A program made the translations under genes and the position numbers. The notes below the pieces were generated by a model. The model was not told the DNA's origin, searched no databases, and worked only from the letters and a program-made list of their open reading frames with translations. From Saprospiraceae bacterium (lineage in GTDB: Bacteria; Bacteroidota; Bacteroidia; Chitinophagales; Saprospiraceae): 37,583 nucleotides of DNA. Below, piece by piece: positions 34,321 through 37,583 of the stretch (positions within the stretch are counted from its first letter, which is position 1; every line of letters starts with the position of its first letter). Location: NCBI GenBank assembly GCA_022448955.1, contig JAKVCU010000090.1:1-37583 (forward strand). The letters are read 5' to 3'.

Positions 34321-35754
34321 TTAAATCAATAGTCCTAAAATATAATGAGCCAATATAGCAATAAAGAGGATAGAGATGATATTCAAAACGATACCGGCTC
34401 GCACCATTTCTGCTACTTTCAAATGTCCACTTGCAAAGACAATGGCATTTGGAGGAGTTGACATGGGCAGCATAAAAGCGCAGCTTGCAGCTAAGGTAAC
34501 CGGAATGCAAATTAAAAGTGGATCAATCCCCATGCCTACGGCTATAGCTCCTACAACAGGTAGAAAAATGGTAACTAAGGCCACATTTGACATAATCTCC
34601 GTAAGGAAGAGAGAAACAGCTGTAAGACCTAAAATTACTAAAAGTCCTACATTATCTAGGCCTTTAAATTGGGCTCCAATCAAATCGATGAGCCCAGTTT
34701 CTGCTAATGCATTTGCTAGACTTAAGCCTCCTCCAAATAAAAGCAAAATACCCCAAGGGAGCTTTGCGGTATCTTTCCATTCCATCAAAAATCTACCATT
34801 CTTAAAGTCTAATGGAATCACAAATAAAGCAACAGTTGCTACTAAGGCAATACCTTCATCATTTAGCGGAAGCGCAGGAATTAATTTAACTATACGAGAT
34901 CGGAACATCCACAACAGAGCAGTCGATACAAATACTATTAAGACCTTTTTTTCTGCATTTGATATCTTGCCTAGTGCATGTACTTCTTTTTCAATGAGTT
35001 CTTGTGCCCCTTCAAAATCACCTAGTTGATTAGGATATAACCATTTTACAATAAATAGATAAGTTAATCCAATAAGAAGGATGGCAAAGGGAACGCCAAA
35101 AGCCATCCAAGTAGCAAAGCTTACTTCTAAATCATAAGTTTCTCGGATAAATCCACTGAAAACAACATTTGGTGGGGTACCTATAATGGTTGCAGTGCCA
35201 CCAATATTGGCGGAATAGGCTATACCCAACATTAAGGCCAAAGCAAAATGGCGAACCCCTTTTTTTGGTAAGTTTTCATTAGAGCTTTTCAGCAAATCAA
35301 TGACTGATAAGGCAATGGGTAGCATCATTACGGTTGTTGCTGTATTACTAATCCACATACTTAAAGCAGCTGTCGCTAACATAAACCCTAGTATAATTCC
35401 ATTGGCATTAGTCCCTGTAATACGGACGATATTTAATGCTATTCGACGATGTAAATTCCATCGTTCCATTGCCAAGGCAATCATAAAGCCCCCCATAAAC
35501 AAGAAAACCACAGGATTAGCATAAGGTGCTGCTGCAGCTTTTCGTCCAAGCACCCCTAATAAGGGCAAGCAAATAATAGGCAGTAGAGAAGTAACAGCCA
35601 ATGGTACGGCTTCTGTCACCCACCAGACTAACATTAAAACTGCCAAGGCAATCACTTTCCAAGCTTCAGGTGTAAGTGCATCCGGCACTGGTGATAATAA
35701 GATAATGATGAAGAGTATAGGGCCCAAGAATAGCCCAAGCTTTTTTCCTAGCAT
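34321..35754 (-). CDS. DASS/SLC13-family Na+-coupled dicarboxylate or citrate transporter
   Basis: I start at the ATG at 35754 (477 residues), not the TTG at 35778, because the better promoter would begin transcription about at 35777. The protein has about 11-12 helices and both DASS substrate/Na+ motifs: SNTATTVMMLP (136-138 for SNT) and SNVALVTIFLP (389-391), plus GGTATIIGTPPN. These mark Na+-coupled carriers for C4-dicarboxylates, citrate or sulfate; the first is most likely. A soluble charged loop lies in the middle. It is the first gene of the DASS-AraC-APC unit. Confidence 0.9.
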   Translation of the reverse strand: MLGKKLGLFLGPILFIIILLSPVPDALTPEAWKVIALAVLMLVWWVTEAVPLAVTSLLPIICLPLLGVLGRKAAAAPYANPVVFLFMGGFMIALAMERWNLHRRIALNIVRITGTNANGIILGFMLATAALSMWISNTATTVMMLPIALSVIDLLKSSNENLPKKGVRHFALALMLGIAYSANIGGTATIIGTPPNVVFSGFIRETYDLEVSFATWMAFGVPFAILLIGLTYLFIVKWLYPNQLGDFEGAQELIEKEVHALGKISNAEKKVLIVFVSTALLWMFRSRIVKLIPALPLNDEGIALVATVALFVIPLDFKNGRFLMEWKDTAKLPWGILLLFGGGLSLANALAETGLIDLIGAQFKGLDNVGLLVILGLTAVSLFLTEIMSNVALVTIFLPVVGAIAVGMGIDPLLICIPVTLAASCAFMLPMSTPPNAIVFASGHLKVAEMVRAGIVLNIISILFIAILAHYILGLLI

Positions 35755-35782
35755 AATTTGGATGTTCTTAGTAGACAAGATA

Positions 35783-35810
35783 CAAATTCACCACAATTAT
35801 ACTAAAACAA
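35783..35810 (-). promoter_or_regulatory. Candidate promoter of the DASS-AraC-APC unit
   Basis: On the minus strand TTG (35810-35808) is followed after 17 bases by TGAATTTG (35790-35783), one base off TAnnTTTG. Transcription would start near 35777, leaving a leader of about 22 bases to the ATG at 35754. Confidence 0.45.
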
Positions 35811-35895
35811 GAACAGCATGCCGTTTTCTTAGATCATGTCTGATTTATAAATAATTCGACTTTAGCATTTTAAGTAAAGTGGAAAGTAGATGCAA

Positions 35896-35932
35896 TAAAA
35901 AAGACATATTCACTTTAAATATGAATATGTCT
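35896..35932 (-). terminator. Rho-independent terminator of the haloperoxidase-like gene
   Basis: An 11-base-pair stem (35902-35912 with 35922-35932) is followed on the minus strand by a run of T. It lies 31 bases after the stop at 35963, separating this gene from the DASS unit. Confidence 0.8.
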
Positions 35933-35962
35933 CTTAGTGATCCGCTTAAAAGCAGCTTGTTA

Positions 35963-37324
35963 TTACTTACTTCCCAATTGCGATTTCATCTGTATGTTTT
36001 CTATAATAAATGTTCCTACCTCATCTCCTTGCTGAACGCCATAATCAATAGCAGGGCGATAATGAATTCCTCCATAAAGGCGACTTACAGCAGCTTCTTC
36101 AGATGCTTGAATGAATGAATCATAGGCTCTCATTGGTAGGCCATACTCCAGCTCTGTTGTATCTTCAAACGCAAAACTTTCGCCAAATAGTGAGCTTAAC
36201 ACTACTGCAGCAGCTCTTGAAATCACACTATGGCCACTGGTATGTTCAGGAAAGGGCGGAGTCTGAAGAATTGGTGCCCAATCTTCATCAATATGTTCAT
36301 TGATATAAGTTTCTGGTCGCACCAATTTTGAACGATATTTCTCATCCCAACAGCTAATAAAACCATCTGCCAAAGCGATAGAAGTCAGAGCATATGCCTG
36401 AACAGTCCTCATAAAATCTGCATCTGCTTGCTTGCAAGCAATCTGGGTAATTCCAATCCAGTGGCCTCCAGGCGTAATCTTCTTTGTTGCATACATCACG
36501 TGGCCATAAGTATGAGAAGTATAAGGGTTGCAATCCCAGAATTGAGCAATAGCAACACGATCGTCTGTATCTTGCTCTAAAGCCTCATACACTTCCATTG
36601 TTTCTTTAAAGAATTTCGAACGCTTATCCGTACTAAACTCCGTTGGTGGAAGCGGGACGAACTGCGTAGCAGAATCCAATACAAATGGACGAATTTCGCG
36701 CCAGTGAGGTTCTATCCCATCCATATAAGAAGGCGGTGTTGGTTTCCACTTTCCCGGATCGTCATTAATGGAATATTTTGGGAACGTCCTTGTTTCTTTG
36801 TAATTATCTGTATCCGCCCAAGCCAAGATATGCTTAGCCACTTCATTTCCAAAGGCAATAGAACGTTCTTTCACCTCTTTAGGCAAATTGAGGGAGTCTA
36901 CCTCTTGCATCAAGATGCTTTGGTATTTTTCCATTTTATCCTCTGAGAAGATAAAAGTTTTGGCAGTAAGCATAAATGCTTGCAAGCTGGCCAATGGGAA
37001 ACAATACTCCTCATCCACCTTTGGTTGTGGCAGTGGATCCAGATCCGTCAATTGATCAGCAAGCGTTTGATATTCAGGATGATCGTGGACGATTGCCTCA
37101 TAAGCAGCAATACTTGGATAAGCATAAATCCTACTCGCCACTGGTGGCGAAAAGATATCATGTACAATAATATCCGTTAATTGCTTCATTGTTTGGTGAA
37201 AGCGTTCAGGATTAGCCATATCCTTTTGATAATTAGTATTAAATTCTACTTGGCTGGCCTTTTGTTCCCCTCCACAGTTCCACATGAAAACGCCAAGCAG
37301 CAAAAGAATTACAATGTCTCTCAT
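35963..37324 (-). CDS. Vanadium-haloperoxidase/PAP2-type exported (lipo)protein
   Basis: The 453-residue product starts with a hydrophobic signal ending MWNCGGE, where Cys17 could be a lipobox cysteine. The C-terminal half has the complete PAP2/vanadium haloperoxidase site: Lys329 and Arg336 in KYRSKLVRP, Ser363, Gly364 and His365 in PEHTSGH, and Arg415 and His421 in SRLYGGIHYR. These bind vanadate in haloperoxidases or phosphate in acid phosphatases. The length and the long helical N-terminal part match the vanadium-dependent haloperoxidase-like proteins of Bacteroidota rather than small PAP2 phosphatases. Whether it oxidises halides or dephosphorylates lipids cannot be told. It is a single-gene unit. 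Confidence 0.88.
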   Translation of the reverse strand: MRDIVILLLLGVFMWNCGGEQKASQVEFNTNYQKDMANPERFHQTMKQLTDIIVHDIFSPPVASRIYAYPSIAAYEAIVHDHPEYQTLADQLTDLDPLPQPKVDEEYCFPLASLQAFMLTAKTFIFSEDKMEKYQSILMQEVDSLNLPKEVKERSIAFGNEVAKHILAWADTDNYKETRTFPKYSINDDPGKWKPTPPSYMDGIEPHWREIRPFVLDSATQFVPLPPTEFSTDKRSKFFKETMEVYEALEQDTDDRVAIAQFWDCNPYTSHTYGHVMYATKKITPGGHWIGITQIACKQADADFMRTVQAYALTSIALADGFISCWDEKYRSKLVRPETYINEHIDEDWAPILQTPPFPEHTSGHSVISRAAAVVLSSLFGESFAFEDTTELEYGLPMRAYDSFIQASEEAAVSRLYGGIHYRPAIDYGVQQGDEVGTFIIENIQMKSQLGSK

Positions 37325-37583
37325 CTATTATCTATTTTAACTTCGAACTTATTTAAATGCTTTTCTTTGCCCTCTACCCTATTCACTTTTTAAGAGCGTA
37401 ATTGGAATTTATTCCTTTCCTATTCTACTCCTAATTTGTTAATCATTCATTCAAGAAATACTCTTTTAGCCACAGCTAAAATCGTAATCTTTGGTTTTAT
37501 CTAAGAGCATATTTAAATTTTCTACTGCCTGAAAACCAAAGCTTTGAGAACTATGGCGTCCGATTGGATCGGTTATTTAGCTC
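37325..37583. other. Right-edge region without a gene
   Basis: No coding sequence is supported. A terminal-repeat-like motif begins at 37501. A 36-codon minus-strand frame (37466-37576) has no start and is closed at both ends within the window. The haloperoxidase promoter should lie here, but no TAnnTTTG match was seen. Confidence 0.5.
37501..37524. repeat. Possible terminal inverted repeat of a mobile element beyond the window
   Basis: CTAAGAGCATATTTAAATTT resembles both ends of the element at 32095-32188, which share CT-x-x-GAGCGTG. If real, an insertion sequence starts here and runs off the edge. The match is short. Confidence 0.25.

Noticed and set aside
37466-37576. 36-codon minus-strand frame at the right edge (DPIGRHSSQSFGFQ and onward)
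   Set aside because: No start codon, closed by stops at both ends within the window, and no recognisable family.

Overview
The window looks like a chromosomal segment of a member of the Bacteroidota, probably in or near the Saprospiria. This is judged from gene content, not from a database match. The DNA is AT-rich, and most starts lack a Shine-Dalgarno sequence. Several promoters carry the Bacteroidota -7 element TAnnTTTG. Exported proteins show the typical signal peptide ending just before Gln or a lipobox Cys. Many families are ones common in this phylum: a sortilin/VPS10-like Asp-box protein, a DUF6268-like barrel, an AraC regulator with an HMA-like front end, and a response regulator with a sigma-54 ATPase.

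Layout. 1-8.6 kb (+ strand): a membrane protein cut by the left edge, a secreted S9 peptidase fused to a formylglycine-generating-enzyme-like (FGE-like) domain, and a 1054-residue Asp-box protein. 8.7-13.9 kb (- strand): a TPR-like secreted protein, then an acyltransferase-pxpA-pxpB-pxpC run (5-oxoproline breakdown), and a small membrane protein. 14-15.9 kb: a secreted YD-repeat protein facing an outer-membrane barrel. 15.9-20.2 kb (- strand): a HAD phosphatase, an AlgJ/AlgX-like SGNH protein, endonuclease V and an AlgI-like MBOAT, which together suggest polysaccharide O-acetylation. 20.3-22.9 kb (- strand): a beta-barrel plus large lipoprotein pair. 23.3-29.3 kb: a PepSY membrane protein on +, then on - a fatty acid desaturase, a broken crtA-like gene, an M20 amidohydrolase, the sigma-54 response regulator and a LOG-family protein. 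29.5-35.8 kb (- strand): an arginase-NhaC unit and a DASS-AraC-APC unit, which look like uptake and breakdown of amino and organic acids. 36-37.3 kb (- strand): a vanadium-haloperoxidase/PAP2-type lipoprotein.

Most of this is ordinary accessory chromosome, and I see no defence island, CRISPR array, tRNA or rRNA. The points most worth a second look are the crtA-like pseudogene with several lesions (27486-28192), the S9-FGE fusion, the AlgI/AlgJ pair with endonuclease V between them, two short inverted-repeat elements (17782-17893 and 32095-32188) with a matching terminal-repeat-like end at the right edge, the HMA-AraC regulator lying between two transporters, and the lipoprotein with a ZU5/GAIN-like HLS motif.
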